A stretch of DNA of 52,630 nucleotides from Streptomyces sp. Ru71 (lineage in GTDB: Bacteria; Actinomycetota; Actinomycetes; Streptomycetales; Streptomycetaceae). The position numbers and the translations under genes are program-made. Shown here in pieces: positions 43,412 to 52,443 of the stretch; the first letter of the stretch is position 1, and each line of letters starts with the position of its first letter. The DNA lies in NCBI RefSeq assembly GCF_002920535.1, contig NZ_PQSS01000054.1, positions 1 through 52,630 of the forward strand. Direction: 5' to 3'. A model generated the notes under the pieces. That model saw only the letters and a program-made list of their open reading frames with translations. It ran no database searches and was not told the origin of the DNA.

Positions 43412-44311
43412 GTGCCGGAGCACGAAGCGGTAGCCGACCACGGCTCGCCCGCACGGGACGTCGCGGCGTTCCTGCGCCGCCGCCGTGAGCAGATCGCCCA
43501 GCGGTGGGCAGACGAGCCGTTGTTCCGCACCGTGTTCACCGTCTCGCGCGACGAGGCGGTGGAGGCGGGCAAGGCGGTGGTGGACGCGCTGGCCGAGGTG
43601 GCCGGCTCCGAACGGGTCGCGGCGCTCGACTCCCCGGGCTTCGCCACCGTACGGGAGCAGCTGGGCCGGATGGGCGCCGCCCGGGCCCGCGCCGGGCTCA
43701 CCCCGGGGCGGGTCTCGGGCGAGGTGGACGCGCTGCGCCCGCCCGCCGTGGAACTGCTGCTGACCGACCTCGCGGACGCACCGGCCGACCGGGTGCGGGA
43801 GTGCTCCAACGCGCTGACCGTGCTGCTCGGCACGCTGCGCCTGGTCGTCATGGAGACGGCCGTGCTGGAGGGTCAGGCGCTGATCGACCGGCAGCGGCTG
43901 CAGCTGCTGGAGGTGGCGACGCCGGTCATCCGGCTGTGGGACGGCGTGGTCGCCGTGCCCCTGATCGGCACGCTGGACAGCGCCCGCAGCCAGGTCGTGA
44001 TGGAGACGCTGCTGGAGGCGGTCGTCGAGCAGAAGGCGCGCTTCGCCATCCTGGACATCACGGGCGTGCCGACGGTGGACTCGCTGGTGGCGCAGCACCT
44101 GATGAAGACGGTGCAGGCGGCCGCCCTGATGGGCGCCGAGTGCGTCGTCTCCGGCATCCGCCCGGCCATCGCGCAGACCATCGTCCACCTCGGCCTGGAT
44201 CTCGGCTCGGTGAAGACGCGGGCCTCCCTCGCCGACGCGCTGGCCTACGCCCTGCACGAACTGGGCGTCGGCATCACCGGCCCCAAGCCCGGCGGTGCAG
44301 GTCCACGGTGA
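43412..44311 (+). CDS. rsbR: RsbR-type stressosome protein (N-terminal regulatory domain + STAS)
   Basis: 299 residues. An N-terminal all-helical domain (about 1-150: RDVAAFLRRRREQIAQRWADEPLF, VVDALAEVAGSERVAALD) resembles the RsbRD-type co-antagonist sensor, not a globin. The STAS domain follows: VVAVPLIGTLDSARSQVVMETLLEAV, FAILDITGVPTVDSLVAQHLMKTV and LGLDLGSVKTRASLADAL; the Thr residues phosphorylated in RsbR proteins lie at these positions (VPTVDS and VKTRAS). GTG 43412 has GAGGAG 8 bases upstream; GTG 43403 overlaps it. First gene of a five-gene chain with overlapping ends. Confidence 0.9.
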   Translation: MPEHEAVADHGSPARDVAAFLRRRREQIAQRWADEPLFRTVFTVSRDEAVEAGKAVVDALAEVAGSERVAALDSPGFATVREQLGRMGAARARAGLTPGRVSGEVDALRPPAVELLLTDLADAPADRVRECSNALTVLLGTLRLVVMETAVLEGQALIDRQRLQLLEVATPVIRLWDGVVAVPLIGTLDSARSQVVMETLLEAVVEQKARFAILDITGVPTVDSLVAQHLMKTVQAAALMGAECVVSGIRPAIAQTIVHLGLDLGSVKTRASLADALAYALHELGVGITGPKPGGAGPR

Positions 44312-44712
44312 CCGAGAGCTTCTCGCATCCGACGGGCGCCGGGCACGTGCCGGTGCTCCGGCTCGGAGACGTCCTCCTGGTCACCCTCCAGGGGGATCTG
44401 TACGACAGTGCCGCGCAGCAGCTGCTGCAGGACATCACGGAAGCGATCTCGCAGAGCAGGGTGGCCGGGGTCGTCATCGACCTGTCCGGTGTGGAGATCG
44501 TCGACTCCTTCCTGGGGCGGGTGCTGGCCGAGATCGCGGCGAACGCGCGGCTGCTGGCCGCGCAGACGGTGGTCGCGGGGATGCGGCCGGCCGTCGCCAT
44601 CACGCTGGTGGAGCTCGGGCTGACGCTGCCCGGGCTGCGGACCGCGCTGACCACCCAGGCCGCTCTGGACCTGCTGACCGGGCCGGACGGCCCCCGGCCG
44701 GGGAGCCGTTGA
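44308..44712 (+). CDS. rsbS: RsbS-type STAS protein of the stressosome
   Basis: 134 residues, a lone STAS domain: VPVLRLGDVLLVTLQGDLYDSAAQQLLQDI, AGVVIDLSGVEIVDSFLGRVLAEIA with the target Ser in VDSF, QTVVAGMRPAVAITLVELGL and LRTALTTQAALDLL. RsbS with RsbR forms the stressosome core that holds RsbT until stress. GTG 44308 overlaps the rsbR stop (GTGA) and its own stop overlaps the next ATG (TGATG), so stoichiometric co-translation is expected. Confidence 0.93.
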   Translation: MTESFSHPTGAGHVPVLRLGDVLLVTLQGDLYDSAAQQLLQDITEAISQSRVAGVVIDLSGVEIVDSFLGRVLAEIAANARLLAAQTVVAGMRPAVAITLVELGLTLPGLRTALTTQAALDLLTGPDGPRPGSR

Positions 44713-45152
44713 TGGAGACGGCTGCGGGCGTCGAGGCCCGTCTGCCGATCCGGTCGGACATGGACCTGGTGTGGGTGCGCCAGCACATCCGTCAGGCCGC
44801 GGCGCACCTCGGCTTCGGTCTGGTGGAGCAGACCAAGCTGGTCACCGCCGCGAGCGAGCTGGCCCGCAACACCCTGGTGCACGGCGGGGGCGGCGAGGTG
44901 CACACCGCCCCGGTGGCCAGCGGGCCGACGCGGGGACTGCGGCTGACCTTCACCGACCAGGGCCCGGGCATCCCCGACCTGGAGCGGGCGCTCAGCGACG
45001 GCTACACCTCCGGGGGCGGCCTCGGGATGGGGCTGGGCGGGGCCCGCCGGCTGGTGCACGAGTTCGCCATCGACTCCACCCCGGGCGCCGGCACCACGGT
45101 CACCGTGACGTCGTGGGCGGCCCGGCCGCCGCTGCCCCGGGAGGAGGGCTGA
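44712..45152 (+). CDS. rsbT: RsbT-type serine kinase
   Basis: 146 residues, GHKL fold. IRSDMDLVWVRQHIRQAAAHLGFGLVEQTKLVTAASELARNTLVHGGGG carries the N-box with Glu and Asn; FTDQGPGIPDLERALSDG is the G1 box; GLGMGLGGARRLVHEF is the G2 box. RsbT phosphorylates RsbS and RsbR under stress, is then released and activates an RsbU-type phosphatase. All ATP-binding features are present. Ends by overlapping the following gene (TGATG). Confidence 0.93.
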   Translation: METAAGVEARLPIRSDMDLVWVRQHIRQAAAHLGFGLVEQTKLVTAASELARNTLVHGGGGEVHTAPVASGPTRGLRLTFTDQGPGIPDLERALSDGYTSGGGLGMGLGGARRLVHEFAIDSTPGAGTTVTVTSWAARPPLPREEG

Positions 45153-46231
45153 TGGCGCGGGTGTGGGACGTACCGGTACAGGACTCGACGCGGGTGCGGG
45201 ACGCCCGGGTGGCCGCGGAGAGCGCGGCGGCGCTCGCGGGTCTGGACGAGCCGCGGACGGCCGCCACCGCGCTGGTGGCGACCGAGCTGGCCACGAACCT
45301 GCTCAAGCACGCCGGCGGCGGTCTGCTCCTCGTCGAGGTGGTGGCGCCGCCGGCCCGGCCGGGCTGGGCCGAGGAGGCGGGCGTCGTCCAGATCGCCGCC
45401 GTCGACCACGGCCCGGGCATCGCGGACGTGGCGGAGGCGCTGCGCGACGGGTTCTCCACCACGCACTCGCTCGGCGCGGGCCTCGGCACCTGCCGGCGCA
45501 TCGCCGACGACTTCGGCCTGCACAGCGTGCCCGGCCGCGGCACCGTCGCACTGGCCCGCGTCGGACCGGCCCAGGCCGCGAGCGGCTCCGAGCCGGGTCC
45601 CACGGCGCGGGCCGGCGGGGCGGTCGTGCCGTTCGGCGGTGCCGACTTCTCCGGCGACGCCTGGGCGTGGGCCCGGTCCGGTGACCGGCTCACCCTGATG
45701 CTGGCCGACGGGCTCGGCCACGGCCCGGAGGCGTCCCGGGCGTCCGCCGCCGCCGTGCGCGAGCTGCACCGCTCGGCCCACCTGCCGCCGCCCGAACTGC
45801 TGCGCCGGCTGCACACCGAGCTGGCCGGCACCCGGGGCGCGGCCGTGGCGCTGGCCCAGCTGGAGACGGACGCGGGCCGGCTTCGGTTCGCGGGCGTCGG
45901 CAACATCGGGGCGCGGCTGCGCGAGGGCGACAGCTGGCGTGCGCTGCTGTCGCGGCCCGGCATCGTGGGCGTGCACCGGCCGGCCACGCTGACGGAGACC
46001 CTGCTGCCCTGGTCGGCGGACCGGCTGCTCGTCCTGCACAGCGACGGTCTGCCCAGCCGGTGGACCCCGCCGTCCGACCCGGGCCTGCTGTCGGCCGACC
46101 CGGCGCTCGTCGCCGCCGTGACGATCCGCGACGCGAGCAGCAGCGCCCGCCCGGTGCGTGACGACACCGCCGTGGCCGTGCTGTCGCCGAACCCGGCTCG
46201 GCCGGCACCGTACCCGCCGGAGCGCCCATGA
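45152..46231 (+). CDS. RsbT-like kinase fused to an RsbX-like PP2C phosphatase
   Basis: 359 residues in two parts. Residues 1-135 are a second GHKL domain: AATALVATELATNLLKHAGGGLL (N-box), AVDHGPGIADVAEALRDG (G1) and LGAGLGTCRRIADDFGLHSVPG (G2). Residues 155-345 are a SpoIIE/RsbX-type PP2C: VPFGGADFSGDAWAW, LMLADGLGHGPEASRAS (metal Asp), GRLRFAGVGNIGARL, LLVLHSDGLPSRW and VRDDTAVAVL. A kinase for one partner and a phosphatase that resets RsbR/RsbS are thus one polypeptide. ATG 45152 overlaps the previous stop; the last bases overlap the next ATG. Confidence 0.9.
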   Translation: MARVWDVPVQDSTRVRDARVAAESAAALAGLDEPRTAATALVATELATNLLKHAGGGLLLVEVVAPPARPGWAEEAGVVQIAAVDHGPGIADVAEALRDGFSTTHSLGAGLGTCRRIADDFGLHSVPGRGTVALARVGPAQAASGSEPGPTARAGGAVVPFGGADFSGDAWAWARSGDRLTLMLADGLGHGPEASRASAAAVRELHRSAHLPPPELLRRLHTELAGTRGAAVALAQLETDAGRLRFAGVGNIGARLREGDSWRALLSRPGIVGVHRPATLTETLLPWSADRLLVLHSDGLPSRWTPPSDPGLLSADPALVAAVTIRDASSSARPVRDDTAVAVLSPNPARPAPYPPERP

Positions 46232-47949
46232 TCCGCACCTGGCAGATCAGCACCGTCACCGACGCCGCCCGGGCCCGGATCGGCACCGCCCGGCTGGCCG
46301 CCGCGCACGGCGTTCCCGCGCTGGACCGCACCCGGCTGGCGGCGGCGCTCAGCGCACGGCTGCGGCAGTGCCTGACCAAGGGCGGCATCTGGCGGCTCAC
46401 CCTGGAGACGGACACGGCCGAACGGCTGCTGCACGCGGTCGTCGAGCCCGTGCCGGGCGCGGACGCCGCCGGGGAAGGGCCGTGGCGGACGACGGTGCCC
46501 TGCCCGGAGCCGGCCGGCCCCGCCGCCGTGGGCGAGCCGGCGGACGACGCCGAACTGCTCGCCGAGGCGCTGCTGGGCGCCGACGAGGACACCGCGCTGG
46601 TGCTCGGCAAGCTGACCGAGCAGGAGAATCTGGTCGCCTTCCACCGGGAGGAGCTGCACCAGACCAACCAGGGCGTGCTGGCCCTGCACGCGGAGCTGGA
46701 CGCCGCCGGACGGGCCCAGCGGGAGGCGTTCGCCGCGGAGCGGGCGGCCCGGCAGGAGGCGGAGCGGGCCCGGCGGCGGCTGACCTTCCTGGCCGACGCC
46801 AGCGCGGAGCTGACGGCCTCGCTGAACCACGAGGAGATCGTGCGCCGGCTGCCGCAGCTGCTGGTCCCGGAGTACGCGCGCGGCGTCGACGTCTGGCTGT
46901 TCGACTCGGACGGCGAGCGGGGCGAGGGGTCGCCTCCGGTGCCGCATCCGGCCGCCGCGGTGGTCGCGGCCCGCACCGGTCGGCCGCAGTACGCCGCCGA
47001 TCACCCGGGCGGACTGCCCGGCGTGGACGACCAGCCGCCGTCGGCGCTGGATCCGCTGCGGCCGCTGCTGTGCGTGCCGTTGTCGGCGCGGCGGGCGCCG
47101 CTGGGCGTGGTGACGCTGTCGCCGCCCGGCGAGCGCTGGGACCCGGACGACGCCGTGATGCTGATCGAGCTGTTCCGGCGGGCCAGCACGGCGATCGACA
47201 ACGCCCGGCGGTTCGAGCACAACCGGGACATCGCCGAGACCCTGCAGCGGGCCCTGCTCACCGACCTGCCGACGGCGCCGGGGCTGCGGCTGGCCGCGCG
47301 CTATCTGCCGGCCACGTACGGCCTGAACATCGGCGGCGACTGGTACGACGCCTTCGTGCAGCCCGACGGCAGCCTGATCACCGTGGTCGGGGACGTGACC
47401 GGGCACGGGCTGCACGCGGCGGTGATGATGAGCCAGCTGCGCACCGCGCTGCGCGCCTACGCCGTGGACGACAGCAGCCCCGGCCGGCTGCTGACCCGGC
47501 TGCACGGATTCCTGCACCATCAGCAGCCCGACCTGTACGCGACCGCCGTCATCGCCCGCGTCCACCCGGACGAGGCGACCTTGACCTGGGCGGCCGCCGG
47601 CCATCCGCCGCCGGTGCTGCGCGGCCCGGACGGGCGGGTGCGCACACTGGACGACAAGCCCGGCGCGATGCTCGGCATCCCGCTGCGGCAGACGATCGCC
47701 GACCACACGGTGGAGCTGGCGCCCGGCTCGACGCTGGCGCTGTACACCGACGGTCTGGTGGAGCGGCGCGCGCAAGGCATAGACCCGGGCATCGACCGCC
47801 TGGCCGACGCGCTCGGCGGCTTCACCGGCGCCGAACTGGAGCGGGACCTCAACGGCGCGGCGGACCGCATCCTGCCGCCGCTGCTGAGCGACTCCGAGCG
47901 CGACGACGACGTGTGCCTGCTGCTGTGCCACCTGGCGGAGACGTCCTGA
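46228..47949 (+). CDS. RsbU-like PP2C phosphatase with GAF and coiled-coil
   Basis: 573 residues. N-terminal part (1-110) resembles a degenerate HATPase-like segment (VTDAARARIGTARLAAAHGV, LDRTRLAAALSARLRQCL). A coiled-coil (AELDAAGRAQREAFAAERAARQEAERARRR in pieces) leads to a GAF domain (LADASAELTASLNHEEIVRRLPQLLVPEY), then the PP2C domain: NIGGDWYDAFVQPDG, VVGDVTGHGLHAAVMMSQLR, LYATAVIARV, LTWAAAGHPPPVLRG, LALYTDGLVERR and DDDVCLLL with metal ligands. It should dephosphorylate an RsbV-type antagonist when activated by RsbT. ATG 46228 overlaps the previous stop. Confidence 0.92.
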   Translation: MIRTWQISTVTDAARARIGTARLAAAHGVPALDRTRLAAALSARLRQCLTKGGIWRLTLETDTAERLLHAVVEPVPGADAAGEGPWRTTVPCPEPAGPAAVGEPADDAELLAEALLGADEDTALVLGKLTEQENLVAFHREELHQTNQGVLALHAELDAAGRAQREAFAAERAARQEAERARRRLTFLADASAELTASLNHEEIVRRLPQLLVPEYARGVDVWLFDSDGERGEGSPPVPHPAAAVVAARTGRPQYAADHPGGLPGVDDQPPSALDPLRPLLCVPLSARRAPLGVVTLSPPGERWDPDDAVMLIELFRRASTAIDNARRFEHNRDIAETLQRALLTDLPTAPGLRLAARYLPATYGLNIGGDWYDAFVQPDGSLITVVGDVTGHGLHAAVMMSQLRTALRAYAVDDSSPGRLLTRLHGFLHHQQPDLYATAVIARVHPDEATLTWAAAGHPPPVLRGPDGRVRTLDDKPGAMLGIPLRQTIADHTVELAPGSTLALYTDGLVERRAQGIDPGIDRLADALGGFTGAELERDLNGAADRILPPLLSDSERDDDVCLLLCHLAETS

Positions 47950-48151
47950 CCTGCGGTCAATCCCGCACAAGAGGGCGCCGGCGACGGCTTCGGAGGGCAG
48001 ACTGGGGCTTCGTACGTTCGTCTGCCTGCCGCACCCGACTGGCGTGCCGGCCGCGAACACGGTGGGATCGATGAGGTGCGAAGCAGCGCTTGGGCGGGCA
48101 CACGCACAGGCGTCGATCCAACCGCCCGGAGCCGCAGAAGGGATGACCAAC

Positions 48152-49516
48152 GTGACACGACCCAGGATCCTGGTGGTGGGCGCGGGCTTCGCGGGAGTGG
48201 AGTGCGTACGGCGCCTGGAGCGCATGCTCTCCCCCGGCGAAGCCGATCTCACCCTGGTGACACCGTTCTCCTACCAGCTCTATCTGCCGCTGCTCCCCCA
48301 GGTCGCCTCGGGTGTGCTGACACCGCAGTCGATCGCGCTGTCGCTGCGCCGCAGCCGCAAGTACCGCACCCGGATCATCCCGGGCGGCGCCATCGGCGTG
48401 GACCTGAAGTCCAAGGTGTGCGTGATCCGCACCATCACCGACGAGATCGTCAACGAGCGCTACGACTACATCGTGCTGACCCCGGGCAGTGTCACCCGCA
48501 CCTTCGACATCCCCGGTCTGACGGACCACGCGTTCGGCATGAAGACGCTCGCCGAGGCGGCCTACATCCGCGACCACGTGATCTCCCAGCTCGACCTCGC
48601 CGACGCCAGCCACGACCCGGCCGAGCGGGCCGCCCGGCTGCAGTTCGTGGTCGTCGGCGGCGGCTACGCCGGCACCGAGACCGCCGCCTGCCTGCAGCTG
48701 CTGACCTGCAACGCGGTCAAGCGCTATCCGCGTCTGGACCCGAAGCTGATCCGCTGGCACCTCATCGACATCGCGCCGAAGCTGATGCCGGAGCTGGGCG
48801 ACAAGCTCGGCCGCAGCGCGCAGGAGGTGCTGCGCAAGCGGGGCATCGAGATCTCCCTCGGCGTCTCCATCGACAAGGCGGGCCCGACCGAGGTCACCTT
48901 CACCGACGGCCGGGTGGTGCCCACGCACACCCTGATCTGGACGGCCGGTGTGGTGGCGAGCCCGCTGATCGCCACGCTCGGCGCGGAGACCGTGCGCGGG
49001 CGCCTGGCGGTGAACCCCGAGATGAACCTGCCCGGTCACGACGGGGTGTTCGCCCTCGGTGACGCGGCCGCCGTGCCGGACCTCGCCAAGGGCGGCGACG
49101 CGGTCTGCCCGCCGACCGCGCAGCACGCGATGCGGCAGGGCAAGGTCGTCGCCGACAACGTCATCGCCACCCTGCGCGGGCAGGCGATGCGGCCGTACGA
49201 GCACAAGGACCTCGGGCTGGTCGTCGACCTGGGCGGCAAGGACGCGGTGTCCAAGCCGCTCGGCATCGAACTGCGCGGTCTGCCCGCGCAGGTGGTGGCG
49301 CGCGGCTACCACTGGTCGGCGCTGCGCACGGGTGTCGCCAAGACCCGGGTGCTGACCAACTGGACGCTGAACGCGCTCGCGGGCGACGACTTCGTGCGCA
49401 CTGGTTTCCAGGCACGCCGTCCCGCGAAGCTGAAGGACTTCGAGTACACCGACACGTATCTGACGCCGGAACAGGTGCGGGAGCGCGTGGAAGGGGCGCA
49501 GCCGTCCGGGCAGTGA
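48152..49516 (+). CDS. NAD(P)/FAD-dependent oxidoreductase, type II NADH dehydrogenase-like
   Basis: About 454 residues. First dinucleotide fold RILVVGAGFAGVECVRRLERML, active region FSYQLYLPLLPQVASGVLTP (Ndh hallmark), second fold LQFVVVGGGYAGTETAACLQ, then IWTAGVVASPLIATLG, FALGDAAAVPDL and CPPTAQHAMRQGKVVADN. These are the landmarks of peripheral membrane NDH-2, which passes electrons from NADH to menaquinone without proton pumping. I use GTG 48152 with AAGGGA 8 bases upstream; ATG 48143 would overlap that site. About 200 bases separate it from the phosphatase gene, so it may be a separate unit. Confidence 0.9.
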   Translation: MTRPRILVVGAGFAGVECVRRLERMLSPGEADLTLVTPFSYQLYLPLLPQVASGVLTPQSIALSLRRSRKYRTRIIPGGAIGVDLKSKVCVIRTITDEIVNERYDYIVLTPGSVTRTFDIPGLTDHAFGMKTLAEAAYIRDHVISQLDLADASHDPAERAARLQFVVVGGGYAGTETAACLQLLTCNAVKRYPRLDPKLIRWHLIDIAPKLMPELGDKLGRSAQEVLRKRGIEISLGVSIDKAGPTEVTFTDGRVVPTHTLIWTAGVVASPLIATLGAETVRGRLAVNPEMNLPGHDGVFALGDAAAVPDLAKGGDAVCPPTAQHAMRQGKVVADNVIATLRGQAMRPYEHKDLGLVVDLGGKDAVSKPLGIELRGLPAQVVARGYHWSALRTGVAKTRVLTNWTLNALAGDDFVRTGFQARRPAKLKDFEYTDTYLTPEQVRERVEGAQPSGQ

Positions 49517-49595
49517 GGCGGTGCACGGCGTTCTCGCACGTCATGGCATGCTGAGGGCCGGGACCACGACCTTCTGAGCGGAGTGACACGGCGGC

Positions 49596-51848
49596 GTGAG
49601 GGCAGCTGGGCGATCGGGCCGGACACGACTGAGGGACGCTCTGGCGGCGTCCGACCCGGGGCTGCTGCGGCTGGTCGCCGGAGCACGCACGGCGGGTGCG
49701 ATCGCCCTGACCCTCGCCGTGCTCGGTGTCCTCGGTGCCCCGGTGAAGTACCTGGTGGCCGGGGCCATCGCCGCGATGGTCGCCACGTTCGCCATCCGGG
49801 AGAAGCAGCGGGCGCAGCAGGCGGTGACGCTGGCGCTGGGGCTGCCCATGGCGCTGGTGTCGCTGTCGCTGGGTTCGGTGCTCACCTCGCGCCGGGTGGT
49901 CGGCGACCTCTTCTTCGTCCTGCTCATCTTCTGCGCGGTGTACGCGAGACGGTTCGGCGACCGGGGTACCGCGCTCGGGCTGATCGCCTTCCAGGTGTAC
50001 TTCCTGTCGCTGTTCGTCGGCGCCACCTCCTCGACCCTGCCCGCGCTGTGCGGGGTGGTCGCCGTCGCGTTCGCGTGCAGCGCGCTGCTGCGGTTCGCGG
50101 TGGTGCCGGCGACGGCCACGGGCATCCTGGAGCGGCTGAGGCAGGCGTTCCGGGCGCGGCTGGCGCAGCTGCTGGCCGCGCAGGTGGAATTGCTGGACGC
50201 CGGGCCTGATGACGTCGACAAGGCGCTCGACGAGGTGCGCGAGGGCACCGCGCGGCTGCACGAGACGGCGATGATGATCCAGGGGCGCCTGGAGGAGGGC
50301 ACCTCGGACGAGTCGGTGGCCCGGCTGGTGCAGCGGCGCATCGCGGACGCGGAGATCGCCGCCGAGCGGCTCGGGCTGCTGCTGCTCACCGCGCGCAGCG
50401 CCGAGCGCGCCGACACGCTCACCCTGCACCTGCCGGGCGCGTCGCTGCCGAGCGCGGGGCATCTGCCGGTGCGCGACGAGGCGACCGGGGCGTTGCGCCG
50501 CGATCTGCAGGCGCTGCGGATGCTGGTGCTGCAGCCGGTCGCGGCGGCCCGGGGCACGGGGCTCGCGCAGGTGCGCAACCGGCTGCTGGGCTACCGCGAC
50601 GAGGAGAACCTGCCGCCCGCGCCGGCCGCCGTCCAGGACGTCTTCCGCGGTATCGGTGAGACGGCCCGCGCCGTGCTGGGCCTGCGGGTCGCCCTGGACG
50701 GGCCGCAGGACGAGTCCGACGACTCCCCGGCGACCACGCGTTCGCGCGAGGAGCTGGACGCCGAGGACGCCGCGATCGGCGGCGCGGAGGAGGGCGAGCG
50801 GGAAGAGGAGGAGCAGCTGACCGGGCTGCGCCGGCCCACCACCCGGGCGGCCGTGCAGGTGGCGGTCGGCTCGGCGCTGGCCATCGTGGGCGGGGAGTTC
50901 CTGTCCGCGCAGCGCTGGTACTGGGCGGTGCTCACCTGCTGGATCGTCTTCATCAACACCTCCTCCACCGGGGAGATCCTGGTGAAGGGCTACCGCCGGC
51001 TGGTGGGCACCGTGCTCGGCGTGGTGGCGGGCATCGTGCTGGCGGGGCTGGTCGGGCACCACACCTGGACGGCGTTCGCGCTGGTGCTGCTGTTCGTGTT
51101 CGCGATGTTCTACACCGCGCCGCTGTCGTACACGCTGATGTCGTTCTTCGTGACGGCCGCGCTGGGACTGCTGTACACGCTGTTGCACACCTACAGCGCG
51201 TCGGTGCTGGTGCTGCGGGTGGAGGAGACCGCGCTTGGGGCGGCGTGCGGGGTGATCGCGGCGGCGCTGGTGCTGCCGGTGCACACCGGCCGGCGTACGG
51301 ACGACCTGCTCGGCACGGTGCTGGAGCGGCTGGCGGACGTCACCGAGCGGGCCGTGGACCAGCTCAGCGGCGGGACGGCGGTGGATCTGCTGGATCTGGC
51401 GCGCGACCTGGACCAGGCGCTGGCGGATCTGAGCGCGGCGACGCAGCCGCTGACCCATCCCATCTCGCCGCTGCGCTCGCGGCGCACCACCGCGCGCTAT
51501 GTCGTGGCGCTGCTGGAGACGTGCGCGTACCACGCGCGGTCGCTGGCGGCGATGGCGGAGCTGCTGCCCACGCATCCGGCGATCGCGGCCGACCCGCGGC
51601 TGCGCGGGGCCGGGCAGCGCATCCTCGACAACATCCGGACCATCGCGGCGCACGTCGCCGACGGCCACACCACCGGCCGGGTCGCGACCGGTGCGAGCCT
51701 CGCGGCCCTTCTCCAGCCCGGCGACCCCGGCACCCCGCGCTACGGCCGCATCACCGACCGCGTCCTGCGCCACCTGCAGCGCCTCGACGAGGCGGTGGTG
51801 GGCCTGGCCCGCCCGCTGGGCGTACCGAGGGCCGAACCGACGAAGTGA
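49596..51848 (+). CDS. FUSC-family membrane protein (aromatic-acid exporter-like)
   Basis: 750 residues. Two membrane blocks: about residues 25-170 (AGARTAGAIALTLAVLGVLGAPV, VVGDLFFVLLIFCAVYARRFG) and about 418-565 (AAVQVAVGSALAIVGGEFLSAQRWYWAVLTCWIVFINTSS, VLGVVAGIVLAGLVGHHTW). A long cytosolic helical middle part ends in an acidic stretch (EELDAEDAAIGGAEEGEREE). The C-terminal 185 residues are again cytosolic and helical. The second block has the FUSC (fusaric acid resistance/AaeB) signature. Family members export organic acids; substrate unknown. GTG 49596 lacks a strong ribosome-binding site. Confidence 0.88.
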   Translation: MRAAGRSGRTRLRDALAASDPGLLRLVAGARTAGAIALTLAVLGVLGAPVKYLVAGAIAAMVATFAIREKQRAQQAVTLALGLPMALVSLSLGSVLTSRRVVGDLFFVLLIFCAVYARRFGDRGTALGLIAFQVYFLSLFVGATSSTLPALCGVVAVAFACSALLRFAVVPATATGILERLRQAFRARLAQLLAAQVELLDAGPDDVDKALDEVREGTARLHETAMMIQGRLEEGTSDESVARLVQRRIADAEIAAERLGLLLLTARSAERADTLTLHLPGASLPSAGHLPVRDEATGALRRDLQALRMLVLQPVAAARGTGLAQVRNRLLGYRDEENLPPAPAAVQDVFRGIGETARAVLGLRVALDGPQDESDDSPATTRSREELDAEDAAIGGAEEGEREEEEQLTGLRRPTTRAAVQVAVGSALAIVGGEFLSAQRWYWAVLTCWIVFINTSSTGEILVKGYRRLVGTVLGVVAGIVLAGLVGHHTWTAFALVLLFVFAMFYTAPLSYTLMSFFVTAALGLLYTLLHTYSASVLVLRVEETALGAACGVIAAALVLPVHTGRRTDDLLGTVLERLADVTERAVDQLSGGTAVDLLDLARDLDQALADLSAATQPLTHPISPLRSRRTTARYVVALLETCAYHARSLAAMAELLPTHPAIAADPRLRGAGQRILDNIRTIAAHVADGHTTGRVATGASLAALLQPGDPGTPRYGRITDRVLRHLQRLDEAVVGLARPLGVPRAEPTK

Positions 51849-51983
51849 ACGGGGCGCCGGGTCGGCTCCGGGTGCCCTGGCCGACGGGGCGGATGGCCCA
51901 CCCCAAGGGCGCGCAGAGATGCGCGACCGGCCGGCGACCGGCGCGTTTCCCCCGGCGGCGCGCATATACCGGCCTGCGCGGGG

Positions 51984-52415
51984 TCAGAAGTCGCTGGGCA
52001 GGCCGCTCGCCTCGGCGATGCCGCGGAGTTCCTCGTCGGTGCGGCGGCGTTCGTGGAGGTAGCCGGCGATACGGTCGAGGCTCGCGGGGTCGGCTGCGGT
52101 GGCCGGGTCGGTCACGACGCGGACGGGGCCGGAGCCCTCCACGTCGATCTCGACGACCTGGTTGTCCAGGCGGCCGGTCACCGCGGTGGCGATGACGAGG
52201 GCCGCCTCGTCGCGGATCGCCTGTGGCAGGCCGTCCGCGCGGTCGCAGTCGACCACGAGTTCCATACCCCCGAACCGCTTCTCCTCGATGGCCCGCAGCA
52301 CCGGTTCCACCACACTGAGCAGCAGCTGGAAGTCCTCGCTGTCCATGCGGAACCGCAGCAGGTCGAGGTAGACGTCCACGGGGCGTTCGTCCGGCGGGAG
52401 GTCTGAGTCGTCCAT
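51984..52415 (-). CDS. Hypothetical protein, 143 aa
   Basis: Not a family I can name. It starts MDDSDLPPDERPVDVYLDLL and continues RFRMDSEDFQLLLSVVEPVLRAIEEKRFGGMELVVDCDRADGLPQAIRDEAALVIATAVTGR (in pieces), then a strand-rich part VVEIDVEGSGPVRVVTDPATA and a charged helix LHERRRTDEELRGIAEASG. Acidic, soluble, no signal. The ATG at 52415 is preceded by GGGGGACATGG-like sequence. It is 28 bases downstream of a DUF1206 membrane protein gene on the same strand and may share its transcript. Confidence 0.7.
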   Translation of the reverse strand: MDDSDLPPDERPVDVYLDLLRFRMDSEDFQLLLSVVEPVLRAIEEKRFGGMELVVDCDRADGLPQAIRDEAALVIATAVTGRLDNQVVEIDVEGSGPVRVVTDPATAADPASLDRIAGYLHERRRTDEELRGIAEASGLPSDF

Positions 52416-52443
52416 GTCCCCCGTGTTCCCCGGGCCGCGCGGC

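Noticed and set aside
42119..49516. Horizontally acquired defence or phage island
   Set aside because: No integrase, transposase, tRNA junction or change in base composition; all genes belong to common streptomycete regulatory and metabolic families.
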